Below are positions 23,878 to 24,210 of a stretch of 24,210 bases of DNA, in pieces. The stretch is from CAYYAQ01 sp964469555 (GTDB taxonomy: Bacteria; Planctomycetota; UBA1135; UBA2386). Location: assembly GCA_964469555.1 (NCBI GenBank), contig CAYYAQ010000075.1, forward strand, positions 1-24,210, read 5' to 3'. The notes under the pieces were generated by a model that saw nothing but the letters and a program-made list of their open reading frames with translations, was not told the DNA's origin and searched no databases. Made by a program: the position numbers and the translations under genes. Position 1 is the first letter of the stretch. Each line of letters begins with the position of its first letter.

Positions 23878-24210
23878 CTAGTTGGCGTCCAGGTCCTGAA
23901 AGAAGCCCTGCGTGTCGTCCATGCCGGACAGATACACGTGCCAGTCGATGCGCTCGTCGGGTCTGATGTTGGTGTTGGAGGTCGCGGCGCCGAACAGGTA
24001 GTTGACCACCCAGTCGCCCAGGTGGGCTTCGCCGGTCAGCGGGCGACCCTCGAGCATCGGCTCGATCTGCAGGATATCGCTCTTGCGCAGCGGGGCTGCC
24101 TCGCCGATCAGGCGTCGGTTGGCGATCAGTTCGGTCTCGCTGCGGCTGACGAGGCGCAGCAGCTCCGCGATGTCGGCACCGCTCACAAACGATTTGCCGC
24201 CAGCCCCGGT
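23878..24210 (-). CDS. Unrecognised protein, C-terminal fragment (5' end outside the window)
   Basis: The frame is open from the window edge to a TAG at 23878-23880, giving at least 110 residues. It reads TGAGGKSFVSGADIAELLRL at the start. That first stretch looks like the enoyl-CoA hydratase segment 'TGxGxKAFxAGADIxEL', but the rest (for example NYLFGAATSNTNIRPDERID and WHVYLSGMDDTQGFFQDLD) does not continue as a crotonase would. The GGG of the alanine/proline helix region is missing. I therefore give no function. Codon use is similar to neighbours, so it is very likely coding. A GTG at 24186 could start a short version, but the open frame running off the edge argues for a longer gene. It is upstream of the DUF1080 gene on the same strand. 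Confidence 0.55.
   Translation of the reverse strand, partial: TGAGGKSFVSGADIAELLRLVSRSETELIANRRLIGEAAPLRKSDILQIEPMLEGRPLTGEAHLGDWVVNYLFGAATSNTNIRPDERIDWHVYLSGMDDTQGFFQDLDAN

Noticed and set aside
1..24210. CRISPR arrays, insertion sequences, tRNA or rRNA genes.
   Set aside because: I saw no regularly spaced repeats, transposase motifs, terminal inverted repeats or tRNA/rRNA signatures on either strand.

Overview
The window is a 24.2 kb piece of a GC-rich bacterial chromosome, most likely from a Gram-negative (diderm) member of the Planctomycetota or a close relative. This rests on a DUF1080 protein, a stand-alone GspE N-terminal (MshEN) domain, the 'DVPCSN' form of the RsmB motif IV, a Kdo/LPS-export operon, and few recognisable Shine-Dalgarno sites. 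The phylum is an inference, not a proof. A 10-N run at 9611-9620 shows the sequence is a scaffold, possibly a metagenome assembly. I see no rRNA, tRNA, CRISPR array, insertion sequence or prophage.

Layout, left to right. (1) Plus strand, 1-5106: the 3' part of gyrB, then an MCE-domain protein with a C-terminal pseudo-protease domain, then an ABC ATPase and MlaE-type permease fused in one polypeptide (stop/start overlap GTGA), then a stand-alone MshEN-domain protein. (2) 5107-7389: minus-strand tatA with an odd in-frame tail, diverging from plus-strand ettA. (3) Minus strand, 7416-14341: kdsD, kdsC, a 972-residue membrane-anchored LptC/LptA-like protein, and lptD (interrupted by the N gap). 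All three junctions are ATGA overlaps. (4) 14455-18538: scpA (plus), a GalT/Ap4A-phosphorylase-like HIT-superfamily protein (minus, stop codon interlocked with that of scpA), then fmt and rsmB (plus, ATGA overlap). (5) 18590-20354: a membrane-anchored unknown protein, a sugar-phosphate isomerase/epimerase-like TIM barrel, and a small CxxC protein. (6) 20364-24210: a LeuA-family DRE-TIM enzyme diverging from the aspartate kinase gene lysC, a secreted DUF1080 protein, and the 3' end of an unrecognised gene.

Two envelope-lipid machines dominate, and both are condensed into unusually few, large polypeptides. In the first, an MCE protein and one ATPase-permease fusion could form a two-gene transporter of the Mla/Pqi type. 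In the second, kdsD and kdsC act in Kdo synthesis, while the giant LptC/A-like protein and LptD would form the periplasmic and outer-membrane parts of LPS export. The giant protein sits exactly where E. coli carries lptC-lptA, and no lptB lies nearby. The remaining genes are mostly housekeeping: replication, translation, chromosome segregation, amino-acid synthesis and protein export.
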